This document shows, piece after piece, positions 19,404-31,550 of a stretch of 64,000 bases of DNA. A program made the translations under genes and the position numbers. Origin of the DNA: Petrosia ficiformis (taxonomy: Eukaryota; Porifera; Demospongiae; Haplosclerida; Petrosiidae); contig OX345636.1 in NCBI GenBank assembly GCA_947044365.1, positions 3,368,001 through 3,432,000 of the forward strand. The letters are read 5' to 3'. Position 1 is the stretch's first letter. Each line of letters begins with the position of its first letter. A model generated the notes under the pieces. That model did not search any database, had not been told where the DNA came from, and was given only the letters and a program-made list of their open reading frames with translations.

Positions 19404-20010
19404 TTAACCCTTAGAGCACTGATGTCACATATATGTGACATTTCACCCCTACGTGGTTCGCTGTCTGTTCCTGGCTACACGAAGCTGTCCAAATGCTTGT
19501 AATTGGTGTCAAGCACAAGGTGATGAACGTGGCTAAAAACGTTGATGTTTTTTCGGCCGCCCTTTGGCCTAAATAACGACTACGGGGGGAATTTTAAAGG
19601 GGGGTGTCCCCCCGTTAATGCGGGGGTTAGAAAAGGGCGCAGCCCCCTTGATGCCGACGAATTTAGCACTTTTTGACCCCGCCCACGCCCTCTGGTGGGT
19701 AGCTGAGGCATTTTCCTTGCTGTGAAACCTGAAATCGTGGGTGTAGCTGGTGCCAACATGCAGTGGGGTCATTTTGTTAGCCCCAGTTCCAGTCAAAAGA
19801 GGGAGAGCACTGCATTTGATTTGATCCTAAGATGCACTTGGGGACTTTCGAGTCCCGGTAAGCAAGTTGGTCGAAGTAGTACTCCATGTCGGAAAAGGAG
19901 CCAAGTTTGGGGTAGAGAAAGCGAACGGTGGCCAAATTATATGCAATAGAGTCGCCAGTGTTGGAAATGGGAAGAATTTTGAAAAACAGGCTTAGTGCTC
20001 TAAGGGTTAA
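19404..20010. mobile_element. piggyBac-like MITE family B, copy 1
   Basis: TTAA (19404-19407), then CCCTTAGAGCACTGATG, a 599-bp body, then AGTGCTCTAAGGG and TTAA (20007-20010). TTAA duplication plus CCC-starting inverted repeats fit piggyBac-derived elements. A palindrome TGTCACATATATGTGACA lies just inside the left end. The body is far more GC-rich than its surroundings and has no transposase frame. Copies: 22182-22708 and 24393-24875. Confidence 0.85.
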
Positions 20011-21339
20011 TAAAAATTATTCAAAGCATAAAATGATACTAAAATGTACATTGCTGTACAGAATATGTTTGAATAGACAGATTCCTAGTTCTTGTAGCAA
20101 GTTGATGTTATTGAGAGGTAAATCATGCATGCTCAGGATGCTCTGACCTGCTTTATCATATATATACGAGTATACACGGAAATTATATTTAACTAGAATT
20201 AACTATCTCTCCCAAATGCAATGTCTGATCTACAAAGCAATTACATCAGCTGTGACATTGGGGAATCCAATGATGCCATTAAATTTTTTTTTAAAATAAT
20301 GTGATAGCCACCTTTCACATCCTGGGTCACATATATACCCCTTTTTGCATGGAGGAGGAAGGGTCTGGGGACAAGTGCACATGCTACTTGCATGTACAAG
20401 CTGCAGGCATATTGCAATATATCTCCTAATTTTCTACATCATATATTGATCATATATTGATCTATGTTGTTCCTGTTACCTCTTCTCCCTATTTTCGATT
20501 TGTTACATTCTTTGTCTGAATAAGCTTTATAGCATAGTTTTGCATAATAGTATTATGACATTTTAGAATTAGAATAAGATTTCTTAAAGTCATGGCACTG
20601 GAATCTATTATTGTAGAAAAAAACATGTATACGTGATATCATTTATTATGTAAATTAGCTTGTATGTACATCGCCTAGTAATACTTCTATATTAATTTTG
20701 TCTTTAACACACAATGAGTATGTAATCCATACATCATCTTACTGTGTAAATTCAAGTTAAACATTAACGAGGAGAGTATCAGGAAGCTGCAATGATGGAG
20801 TTGTTGGCTTATCACCACAGGTTCTCAAATTATTTACATATTCAGAATAGTGCGGGAAACACACATGTAGTCCCTGTTTCCTCTAAAACGTTGTTTTTTT
20901 CAACACTTGATCTGTCAATGTTATTTTAAAGTCAGTATAAGTACAGTTGATGATCATTATTGGCTAGGAATCTAAATGCTTTCTGATTACTGACAAGGGA
21001 CAATTAATCGGTAACCATTCCACCATTTCTAATAGGAAGTCAAGGAAATTTGTTATCTAGGAAAGGTTATATATTATTATGCTCCTTAGATACCGAATTT
21101 CATGAACTTTCCTGTACAAAATGAGGAAATGACAAGTGATTAAATGTAACATTAAATTTTTGATTTTTGCGAGAAGTTCCCCTTTTCAATCATTAAGTGA
21201 CTACCATTGTGTGTGGCATTTGTAATGGTAATGGCTGATATGCTGTGGAAGTTATATTCCCGCATACACCATGCTACAAGGTGTATCTTTTTGTTGCATC
21301 ATTTCTTTATTCTTCTATTCTTTTATAATTATTGTTTAG
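20011..21339. other. No supported gene
   Basis: AT-rich spacer, presumably upstream of the ankyrin gene. ATG codons at 21225-21240 open a short frame ending at a possible donor (GGTGTAT at about 21281), but its phase does not fit the next candidate exon, so I do not call it. Confidence 0.4.
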
Positions 21340-24312
21340 ATTTAAAATCAGAAGAGGAACAGGAGAAACTAGTATGTAGTATGTGTTATAGTGATGTACC
21401 GATAAGAGGTTTTATCGTTATTACGATAAACACATCATTACTTTTGATATATGCTGATAAGCGATACACATCCGATATAACATCTACCTCGTGGTTTCCT
21501 GATTATTTCAGCAAAAATCTGAATTTTATCAATAATTATGAGTATCATAAAAGCAATTAATGAAGCTATAATCACAAGCAAAGACATTATTACATATTGG
21601 CTACATCTTCAGAAATAACTGATACCAATACTATAAATAATGACAGATACCGATTACCGATCAGATTATCAGTGCATCACTAATGTAATTATGTGTGTTC
21701 AAAACATAATAATTCATGTATTATTGTAGGATAATGATCTGTATAAAGCAATTGAAAAACGAAATAGAAATATAATTGAAGTGGAAAGATTGATCAAGGA
21801 AGGAGCTAACCTTAACAAGAAACATGGTGATGTGAGTTATCATTTCTATTAGGGTCCAAAACAATTATTTTGTATAATATGTATGTAGCTGATCCCAAAA
21901 CATAATGCTAAGTATTATATCAATATTATTTATAAATATTATAATTATTAGAGATGTACCAATATCAAATTTTACCAAAATATTGATAACCAATAATTAT
22001 TAGCTATCTGCTGATACCAATTATGATACAGACATTCCTTGTTTGTTCTGTAGTTCTAAAATTTATATAATAATTATTGCCATTCATTTATTTCACGGGA
22101 GTTAATGTATTTATATATATATATATATATATAATATATATATATCTGTTTATGTCACTTACACATGCATTGTATATGTAGTTAACCTTAGAGGACTGAT
22201 TTCACATATATGTGACATTTGACCCATACACAGTTCGGAGTGTGTTCCTAGCGTTGTGAAGCACTCCCATTAAAAGATTGATGGTTTATCGGCCACGCTT
22301 GCACTAAATATTGAGTACAGGGGATTCAAGAGGAAGTATCCCCCTGTAAATGGGGGTTTGAAGGGGCACAGCCCCCTTGCCGCCCACCCCAATTGGGGAT
22401 TCAGTGACCCCGCCCATGCAATCTGGTGGACATTTCCTTGCTGTAAAACATGATATCGTGGGTAAAGCTGGTGCCAACATGCAGTGAGGTCATTTTGTTT
22501 GCCCCAGTTGCAGTCAAAAGAGGGAGAACACTGCGTTTGAATTAGTACTACAAAACGCTTGGGGACTTCTGAGTAATTTAGTAGAAGTAGTCCTCGATGT
22601 TGGAAAAGGAGCCGAGTTTGGGTATATAGAGAAACTAAACGGTGGCCAAAATATATGCAGCTGAGATGCCAGTGTTGGAAATGGGAAGATTTTTGAAAAA
22701 CAAGCTTTGTCTTGTAATAATAATAATGATTAGTGTATGTTTGCAGGTATTATACACTGGTATCTTCCTTCTTCTGTTTTACTTGACTTGTCTTTGCTTC
22801 AATTTTCATATGTAGCAACTGAAGTTACTCAACGATCAACATGTGACAACACATTAGCAATATCGGCCACTAATCGCTAACCACTACAATTATTGGTGCA
22901 TCTCTAATAATATAATTATCAATTCCATTATGAATACAAATTACTTCTTGTACTGATTGTTATTTATTCCATACATCAATTGACAATTTATAGTCTTAAA
23001 TTGTTACTATTAAAAAGTGCTATTCCATAATATCCCTCTGACCAGAAACAGGGGCATACTCAAGAAACCCGAATATGACAGGCTGAAAAATGGATGCTCA
23101 GAGCAAAATTTACATAATTAGTGTTTGTGGTCAGTTAAATTCATTTAATAAAGTGGCAGTAATAATGTACAAGCAAAACAGCAAATGTGTGTGTCAGTTT
23201 GTAGTACACAATAACATAATATTACAAGTATTAAAATTAATGATTGTTCTTACTACTACAGGAACAAGAAATGCCTTTACATTTATCATCAAGGAGAGGT
23301 TATGTTGAAATAGTCAATCTTTTATTATCTCATGGTGCAGATATCAATTCACTAAATGGGGTAAATTATTAGATAATCATAATGTCATTCTATTCTTACA
23401 TTAATATTAATTACACTGTAATTATGATTGCACTTGCAGTACTGAACCTTCATCTCATGTGTGCCAAATCGATAAATTATTTTTGTACTATTAGGGCCCA
23501 CAGGGCCATCCCTATAATTACTTTCCGCAAGGGGTTGGTTCTATATAATTCTTATACATAATTATAATTTTTCATAATTATGCTTGTGTTACATAGACAT
23601 TGTATGCATGGTTGGATCATTCTGGGGCACAGTCAATTCACTATTAAATCTGGGGTGTCTAATACACCTAATTTTCATGTTACACTCTACTCCAGGGTGT
23701 AAATATGAAAGGTTACCTTGGCAACACCACACCCTGGGGTATAGTTTTTAAAGCGTAATGGTGTATATATGCACCCTGTTTTATTAATATTGCACCCTGT
23801 TTTAATAATTAGCTTATGTAGTAGCTGTTGTATCTGAAATATATTCATCTAATATCCTTTAAAAGTAGATAATAAAAATAATAATTATAATAAGCTGTTG
23901 AATTTTGCTTCAAATGATTGTTATTATTACAGATTCAAAAAACTCCTTTACATGTGTCATCTGTTAGAGGTCAAGTTGACATTGTGAATGTGTTATTAAG
24001 TAGTGGTGCAGATATTCATGCAAAGGATAATAGGGTAAATAAATAAGATTGTTCTTGTTTGCTGAACAATAATGTATTCTGATTAATAATAATTTCCTTC
24101 ACACAGAGCTGAGTCCCAATACTAATTATATAACTGATAATTCATATTAGTATATGTGATAATAAATTCAATAATTATGATATTATGTTACTGATTAAAA
24201 ATTATTAATTATGTTCGTACATTAGGGAAACACACCTTTATTCGTGGCACGTGAAGTGTATGGTAATGATGAAGTAATTGAAATACTTGAGAGACATCAA
24301 ATGAAGTTATAA
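21340..24312 (+). CDS. Small ankyrin-repeat gene, one repeat per exon (5' end unresolved)
   Basis: Four exons with consensus GT-AG borders and phase 0 joins: 21730-21831 (DNDLYKAIEKRN...LIKEGANLN), 23262-23360 (MPLHLSSRRGYVEIVNLLLSHGADIN), 23933-24034 (TPLHVSSVRGQVDIVNVLLSSGADIH) and 24226-24312 (NTPLFVAREVYG...), ending in TAA at 24310-24312 with AATAAA at 24341. Each exon is 29-34 codons and carries one ankyrin repeat: about three full repeats and a short cap. A possible upstream exon is 21340-21371 (LKSEEEQEKL). Ankyrin repeats bind proteins; the partner is unknown. Three transposons sit in its introns: a hAT-like element at 21389-21682, and in the next intron a larger hAT-like element with a family B MITE nested inside. 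Confidence 0.75.
21389..21682. mobile_element. hAT-like MITE with TAGTGATG ends
   Basis: TAGTGATGTACCGATAA at the left end and TTATCAGTGCATCACTA at the right form inverted repeats of about 17 bases. Flanks ATGTGTTA and ATGTAATT could be a worn 8-bp duplication. It lies in an intron of the ankyrin gene and has no coding frame. Confidence 0.6.
21949..22906. mobile_element. hAT-like element with TAGAGATG ends, containing a nested MITE
   Basis: TAGAGATGTACCAATA at 21949 and TATTGGTGCATCTCTA ending at 22906 are inverted repeats with one mismatch. Flanks ATAATTAT and ATAATATA are close to an 8-bp duplication. Inside lie a TA microsatellite (22110-22146), a tail of repeat R2 and the family B MITE copy at 22182-22708. 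Confidence 0.6.
22182..22708. mobile_element. piggyBac-like MITE family B, copy 2
   Basis: TTAACCTTAGAGGACTGAT start with the same internal palindrome (TCACATATATGTGA) and colinear blocks such as GTGCCAACATGCAGTG and GCCAGTGTTGGAAATGG. The right end is worn and its TTAA is lost. It is more diverged than copies 1 and 3, hence older. Confidence 0.8.
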
Positions 24313-24392
24313 AAAATAATATAATTCTTACATTCTGAATAATAAACATAGTATATTTTTAAATACATCACATATTTTTAAACTCATACTTA

Positions 24393-24875
24393 TTAACCCT
24401 TAGAGCACTGAGCCTGTTTTTCAAAATTCTTCCCATTTCCAACACTGGCGACTCTATTGCATATTGCCACCGTTCACTTTCTCTACCCCAAACTTGGCTC
24501 CTTTTCCGACATGGAGTACTACTTCCACCAACTTGCTTACCGAGACTCCAAAGTCCCCAAGCGCATCGTAGGATCAAATCAAATGCAGTGCTCTCCCTCT
24601 TTTGACTGGAACTGGGGCTAACAAAATGACCCCACTGCATGTTGGCACCAGCTACACCCACGATTTCAGGTTTCACAGCAAGGAAAATGCCTCAACTACC
24701 CACCAGAGGGTGTGGGCGGGGTCAAAAAATGCTAAATTCGTCGGCAGCGAGGAGGTTGCGCCCCCTTCGAACCCCCGCATTAACGGGGGGACAGCTTCGT
24801 GTAGCCAGGAACAGACGGCGAACCACGTAGGGGTGAAATGTCACATATATGTGACATCAGTGCTCTAAGGGTTAA
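24393..24875. mobile_element. piggyBac-like MITE family B, copy 3 (reversed)
   Basis: Reverse orientation to copy 1, TTAA at 24393-24396 and 24872-24875. Body 475 bp, with about 125 bases missing next to its right end compared with copy 1. With copy 1 it forms a widely spaced inverted pair that brackets the ankyrin gene. Confidence 0.85.
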
Positions 24876-24879
24876 ACAT

Positions 24880-25489
24880 GTTATTAATTAATAATACCTC
24901 TTTGTCAATGCAACACAATATTGTATATAGTCATGTATAGTTATAAAGCTTTTCATATTTATAATTATTTTTCTTATTGATTGTTACAATAATTATTATT
25001 TTGAACAAAGACTTTCCTTTAACACTTATGATCACTATTCTCTTATCATTTTATTGTTAATAATATTTAGGACACCAATTACAACGAAATGTCATATATA
25101 TATCTAGAAGTATATAGCTATTATATATATACATTGTCTTCTTGCCTTACGAGAAACCCATACCATTACAGACAGGTCTTGCTTACCCAATCTGCTAATT
25201 GACACTACAAAGATAATTGTAATGACTGGTTCTATCTAAATACTACATTGTTTGTACTGTTTATAACTTTTGACTTACAAATCAAGTATTATTATGACAT
25301 TATTATATATCATCACATGAATATAAGTAAAACTTTTACAAGGATTGTCAATACCAGCATTGCATGAAACAAGATATATCATCAATACTTGTTGTACTCA
25401 CATAAGTGATTCCATCTTTATGTTGTACCTCAACACACTCCACAAATATGATAAAAATGAGAATTATTTGAGATGAGTGTAACCACTGG
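24880..25489. other. No supported gene
   Basis: AT-rich spacer; nothing recognised. Confidence 0.5.
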
Positions 25490-26080
25490 TATTCAAGTCA
25501 GTCCATTTGGGGTGACATCCAGGTCAGTGGCACCTAATAGTGGATTTATCGCATCCTTCTGGCCATAGTGTAAATTATAGGTTATCCACACAATTGTCAT
25601 CTGTAACTTATGTGTCAGTGAACCAGGTGGAGGGATAATGCGCAGGCTTAGCCTAGAACCAAAAATTGAATCAGCTGGCATATTGTATAGCACTCATCCA
25701 CCGAGATGGCCACCCAACATATGAAATATGGTATGATGCAGTATACAGTGACTAGTGACTGTGCATTACCATTTGGTTTAAGGTCTGCTCCAAAGCTAGA
25801 ATTAAATCAATTAATTGCTAAAGTTGATTGCTCAAAAATAATGGCATACATTATTTAATTCATTACCTGGATGATGTCTTGTGCTTAGGTTTTCCTAGAA
25901 GTGATGAGTACAATCAACGACTTTCAACTTGGGATGCCATTGGCAGAAGAAAAAAATGGAGGGCCCATATACAACTCTGGTTGGGATTGAAAGCTATGCC
26001 ATTTGCATGCAGGTTCAAATGCCAACTGATAAACTTAGTAGAGTGAAATATGTGTCTATGGCTAAAACATCAAAAATGCT
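25490..26080 (+). pseudogene. DIRS-like reverse transcriptase fragment, decayed
   Basis: Across shifting frames the + strand shows a run of blocks typical of tyrosine-recombinase (DIRS/Ngaro) retroelement RTs: HPGQWHLIVDLSHPSGHSVN near 25530, LPFGLRSAP near 25775, IHYLDDVL near 25850 and MEGPYTTLVGIE with a following PTDKL near 25960-26035. Stops and frameshifts separate the blocks. No tyrosine recombinase or terminal repeats were found, so it is a short dead piece. The long minus-strand frame at 25493-25693 is its shadow. Confidence 0.75.
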
Positions 26081-26285
26081 TGTAAGAAATGAGAAATGGA
26101 CTTGCCATGTTTATTGCAGTATGCATGTAAGGTGTTTAGGCGTGAATGTAGATGACTGTGGATAGTAAGATTGAAATTTCCAATTGAGTTGGACAAATGT
26201 TTGAAGTAACTATGTTTAGATTCATAACGCATCGTCCAATGCTGTCGTGCAGGACCAAACCTATAATAGGTGGAATAAAAACAGA

Positions 26286-26345
26286 TTATACTGAATATAC
26301 TAAAGTTATGCAACAGTTGAGAACAAATTGAGTAAAGTTATGCAA
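26286..26345. repeat. Two units of the 4248-type minisatellite motif
   Basis: AAAGTTATGCAACAGTTGA occurs twice about 38 bases apart; the reverse complement is the unit at 4248-4450. A further degenerate pair lies at 26640-26695 (CAACAGTTGAATAAAG). Confidence 0.6.
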
Positions 26346-26557
26346 CAGTTGAATACACCCATGGTTCTATCTAGAGATTTTTGTTTGGGGAGGAAGGATG
26401 TTGACCCCACCCACATTTCATTAAACCACACCCATTTAATTAGTGCAATAATGGATTGGGGGTCATGAGAAGTGAAAAGTTACGAGTGATTATATCATAA
26501 GGAGATTTTGTGTGTCTTTTCAACTTTGAAATTGTCCACTATTGTTTCCAAAAGTTT

Positions 26558-26612
26558 GTGGGGGGGGGGAAGCTGGAGAGTTTAGGGTAGAAGCTTCCCC
26601 CCCCCACCTCCC
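26558..26612. repeat. G-run/C-run hairpin
   Basis: A run of about ten G followed by GAAGCT is matched, after some 22 bases, by AGCTTCCCCCCCCC. In this AT-rich setting the homopolymer pair stands out; it can fold as a hairpin, and the G run is long enough for other structures. Confidence 0.6.
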
Positions 26613-26699
26613 CCAGTAGATAAAACCCTGACACCCTATACAAATTGAATAAATTGATGCAACAGTTAAATAAAGTACAACAGTTGAATAAAGCATTAC

Positions 26700-27588
26700 A
26701 TAAATTATTAATTACATAAAGATAAATAACTGGTTGTACACTACAACACAGTTTTATAATATATTAGTTGAATTATAAATAAAATTACATAATTATATTT
26801 ATTCTATATATTTTATTTATGACACTGATAACTATACTTTTATCATAACCAAATTAAATTACATTATAACTATTATAATAATTATGTCATTATGATATTA
26901 ATTATTATGCTATAAAAGTTTAATGTGATGTAAATGGTTGTCGGGTTCAGGAATTTCAAACATTTGTGTTAAAATGATAGTTTTCTACAATTATAATTTT
27001 ATTCTGTAATTTACTCATTAATTATACTCAATGCTGATCAATACATTAAAAATTAAACTTTATCATATAACTTTATCATATAACTACTAAAACCTATCTT
27101 TCTTGAGACTATAATGTTTGTTATCATTTATTATTATTCTTCCATTTCTACAGCTTTGAAAAACTTCTACTATTCTTGTAGCCTAATATAATTTGTTTTG
27201 TGCATGTCTGTGTGGGAGGGTTTAAATATATTTACAGCATATTATAATATTATATAATATTATATATAATGTTGCTTGTGTTTGCAATCATACACAATTA
27301 TTATACATGTAATTGCGTTCTGAGCGATCATGACATCTAAAGAATATATTTGATATTAATTTCATTGTTAATATATTTACAGTGAACTATTGTGTCACCA
27401 TTGGAATAACAAGATTTTTGTAATATCAATGTAATTATTCAAAACCACTTTCACACCACAATGAATTCTATTGCAAAAACAATGCCATTGAAAGCACACC
27501 TGTTGATAATAAATGATATACTTATTGTGTATCATTTCATTTAAATAAATGCTGTTACGAGCTAGGTGACCAACTTTAATTTGAAGTG
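26700..27588. other. No supported gene; upstream flank of the bhTM pseudogene
   Basis: Extremely AT-rich with short tandem duplications (for example TTTATCATATAACT twice near 27060). Nothing coding recognised. Confidence 0.5.
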
Positions 27589-30500
27589 ATGGATACTGTT
27601 CACTGTTGTATGTTTTTGGCTCTCGTTTTAATCGTATTTGTGGGATGCGCTGAGGTTCAACATGAAGATGGAATTACTTATGTGAGTACAACTGGTATTG
27701 ATAATATATCTTGTTTCAATGCTGGTGTTGAGAATCCTTGCCAAAGTTTTCATTATGTTCTTTTGAACTCCAACAATTCTTGTGATGACAACTGTGTGAT
27801 AATAATATTGGATTCCCAGTCAAGAGTTATAAACAGTACAAACAATATAATGTTTAGAGAGAACCAGTCGTTACATGTTAGTAGCATCAATTTGCAGAAG
27901 GTAAATGTTTCACTTGGTGATATCCAGATAAGCTCAAGTAGTTCATCAAATTTGACAATTCAAAATCTCACATTCAAACAAATTGAGTTGAGAAATGTTG
28001 TAGTAAAATGCTCGAAATATGGCTATACAGAATCATTATTGAACTTCTCATTTGTTGACACTGTATTGATATATTATGCCTATTTTCAAACATGTTTTTC
28101 TGAAATGAAAATTTTGACTTATTTAGTTTCAGCTGAGCATGTGAATACTGTTGTTGTTACAAACTGTTCATTCATTGGAGATAATCCTCATATAGTACTA
28201 AATATCTGTACCTATAAATTGACAATTGAACACTGCACCTTTGAAAATAACTACCTATCAACCACCTTACTATATATAGATAATTGCAATAATGGACAAG
28301 TAATTATATTGATTATAATATTACTACCTGTAGGTTTATTAACAATACGGGTTCTATTCTAATTTTTCCTGGTTTTTCCAATTCTCTGCTGGGTACCATG
28401 CATTTTAGTTCTGACAGCTTTCAAAAAAATACAGTTTCCGATCAACTATCATATGCTGCACTAAAGTGCTTTTGAGGAAGCTTGCTATTTGCTTACTAAC
28501 AATTCATTTCTTTATAATATAGGAACAGCTATTAATTTTCCGCCTTTGGCTAAAGTTTCTTTGGAGAATACATCTTTTGGGCATAATATGATTTCCCAAA
28601 AGCATTTTCATTTAACAAGAATTGAGCGTTATGCTGTAGTTTATATCAAAAGCAGAATACTTCAGATGAAAAATGTTCGGTTTTTTGATAATACAGTAAT
28701 ACCTCTTGTGCTAATTAGTACTCATATTTATTTTCTGGGTATTAATACATGTGAACAATTTTGCAATGTATGGAGGAGGTATATATTTCGACAGCGATGC
28801 AGTTGCCACATTTCACCTAAACTCACATGTTGTGTTTGTGAACAATACAGCTAAATATGGAGGTGCTGTGTACATTGGAAAAGACTATTATATCACTGCA
28901 AAAATAAAATTGTTAAAATAACTAATTCATTTGCTAGTACAGTTGCAATGAATAATGGAAAATGTAATTCATTAGTCATGTAGGTTGTTATGACTACATG
29001 GTGATATACACTGTAAATGTACTTAAACTATTTATAATTCAATTATAATCTGCAGTTTCAATTTCCTTATATGATCTATTTCATTTACAAGAAAACACTT
29101 CAAATATTTTAATTAAATGATTTTAGGTTTCCAAACCTTCTTTGCGCAGATATTAGACATGATAATTGGTACAATTATGTGATCATGCAGTCATAACATC
29201 CTGTATGCCTAACGAAATTATAATTTGCATCCTTGCAACTGTACTAACAAATAAATTTGTTATTTTAACAATACCATTTTTGCAGTGTAGCCTTAAACAA
29301 TCGTGTAACAGATGTACAACAGACTGCTCCATTTCATCTGACATTTGTGGGAAATTCTGCTCGTACTGGTACTGGTGCTAACATATTCTCATATCACAGT
29401 TGGTGTGACTGTCATGTATATCACATACCTATTATCACATGGGATACTGATCCATTCATTGTTTCTATCCTACAAAGATGAGTGTATCTAAGAACATTGA
29501 ATTATACCCAGGAAAAACGATCAAACTGAATTTCAGTGTAACTGATTGTAATGGTACTGTCGTTTGGTTGTGCTGATAGGCTTGTTTGTACACACAGTAG
29601 TAATTCACCTAAATTGCAATTAACTGGTCCTACATGTGTATATCCGTATTTTTATTATCTGGAGTCATAGACACAGCACTAGTAATTGAGTCTACACATT
29701 ATCAGAATCATGAAAACTCAAGCAATGAATCAACACAACTGTACTTTATATGTAAAGATTCTTCAGGTCCAATATATGAAATGGATGATGAAGTAATTGC
29801 TAACATTACAGTACACTTAATAGACTGTCCTCTTGGTGTAGTATATGACAACAACACGAAACAGTGTAGATGTGCTCTTAGTAATAGCAACTCATTCTTG
29901 TGTTCAGCACAACAAGGACAAGTATGTATTCGAAAAGTGTACTGGTATACACACATCCTGTCCATATTATTCATATTGTAATTTCAATAGAAAAGATTGT
30001 CCTACTGATGTAGATTATATTGTTCTAACACAGATTCAAGATGATCAGTGTAGTGATGGTCATGGAGGAACATTATGTATGAATTGTGCAAACCGCAAGA
30101 CTTTTACATACCTGGCTCTCAAGTGGATTGATAACAGCCTCTGTCAGTCATGGCTGGCACTCTTACATGTTGTTAATATTAACAATTACATTTCCTTTGT
30201 TAATTGGAATCGCTTTAATATTAGCTGTTCAAATCAATTCAGATATTGGTTCAGGATATCTATACAGACCTTTATTCTTTCTTGCTGTTCTTAGTCAATT
30301 ACCATTAGAACAATAGCTACACTGGATAAAATAATGTCTGTATTTGCAGCAAGTATTTTAAAGCATTTGGTTTTATTCCATAGTGTTTCTCCATCACAAT
30401 GATTCCTCTTTATAGTACATTCTTACAGTTCCTAAATCTTATCATTATGTTTGTAGTTCTATTTACTACAGTGCTTGTAGCACTACGATATCATACAACA

Positions 30501-30885
30501 TTTTTTACAATTCAACCATCTCCAATGCAGGCTATGTGCATACTTATCCTGGTATCATATTGGTCACTTATTGAAACATCAATTCTGATTCCCACTCCAG
30601 TTTATTTCAGTGATGTTCTTTTACAACCGGACCTTCTGTATTTTCACGAGGCTCATATTCCTTTATTGATGATGTCATTGTTGATTATGATATCACTTTG
30701 TCTTGATATTTCTGATTATTCTTTCACAATACTTTAAATTTTCATCATATGAAACCTCTACTTGATGCGTTACAGTCTATTTATCATGATAAATATAGAT
30801 GGTATGGTGCTGTTTATGTGTGCACATGGATAACAATACAAGTATCTTTGTACAGGTAAGTTGTATTTCAAACTGTCATCCTAGT
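27589..30885 (+). pseudogene. bhTM family pseudogene, nearly full length, 3'-truncated
   Basis: The ATG at 27589 opens the same signal peptide and first domain as the intact genes (HEDGITYVSTTGIDNISCFN), and the frame stays open to about 28300, where an insertion of about 5 bases shifts it. Later parts appear in order in changing frames: beta-helix strands (28489-28855), hinge (29640-30130 with CPLGVVYD and GHGGTLCMNC), membrane segments (30150-30720) and the WYGAVYVCTWITIQVS block near 30800-30850. It ends at about 30885, where a copy of repeat R2 begins. A CACTG-type MITE (28894-29287) interrupts the end of the beta-helix region. Shared N-terminal residues place it in the same family as 11886-15194. 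Confidence 0.9.
28894..29287. mobile_element. CACTG-type MITE inside the bhTM pseudogene
   Basis: CACTGCAAAAATAAAATTG at the left and CAATACCATTTTTGCAGTG at the right are inverted repeats of about 55 bases; TA follows the right end. TA target and CACTG ends suggest a Tc1/mariner-type source. 394 bp with no coding frame. Confidence 0.85.
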
Positions 30886-31013
30886 AATCATGGCATCACG
30901 AGCGCGAGTTCTAATGCTCCCCACACCCATTAATTGACCGAGCCCCCTGGAATGATGCAAGTTCCTTTTAACTACGTATACAACGCATACTCGCGCAAAA
31001 TTAATGACAAAAG

Positions 31014-31058
<45 letters not shown>

Positions 31059-31060
31059 CA
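30886..31060. repeat. Repeat R2 fragment (reversed) plus TA microsatellite
   Basis: In reverse complement it matches 36900-37030: GAGTATGCGTTGTATACGTAG and a GGGGGCTCGGTCAATTAATG block. It cuts off the bhTM pseudogene. A TA run fills 31014-31055. Confidence 0.75.
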
Positions 31061-31550
31061 TGTTATATTCATACTAAATTCTCATTGTATTTTATAGTAA
31101 TTGGTTCTATAATTTTCATATAGGAAAGATATTTCTCATGATGTTCATCATCAACAATACACATTTGAAATTTAAAAAAATAATGATTTTCTTTTAACGC
31201 TAGCCTTATTATAATTATATATGCAGCATGTAATATTAACCTAGAGATGGACTACTATCAACGTCAAGACAATATAATATTATAATGACTACTAAATGCT
31301 CACGGTACTGGCTTTAATTTTGCTATAGTGTGTATAATATCTTACTCAATAATACTAAATCAATGAAAGTAAATTTATCTATTGCAGTTTGTATTACACT
31401 AATTTCAATATTTCAAATTTCTAATGATGATAATTAAATTATAGTATATAAAGATGATATTTATGTTGTGTGTACACGTATGATTAGATTATTGTAAGTG
31501 TACAATACATAACTAGTTTGGGTGTGTCATAGTATACTACACTTCCTGTG

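Noticed and set aside
24602..24868. Genes in the GC-rich block
   Set aside because: The same frames occur in the MITE copies at 19404-20010 in reverse; they reflect GC-rich transposon DNA, not protein coding.
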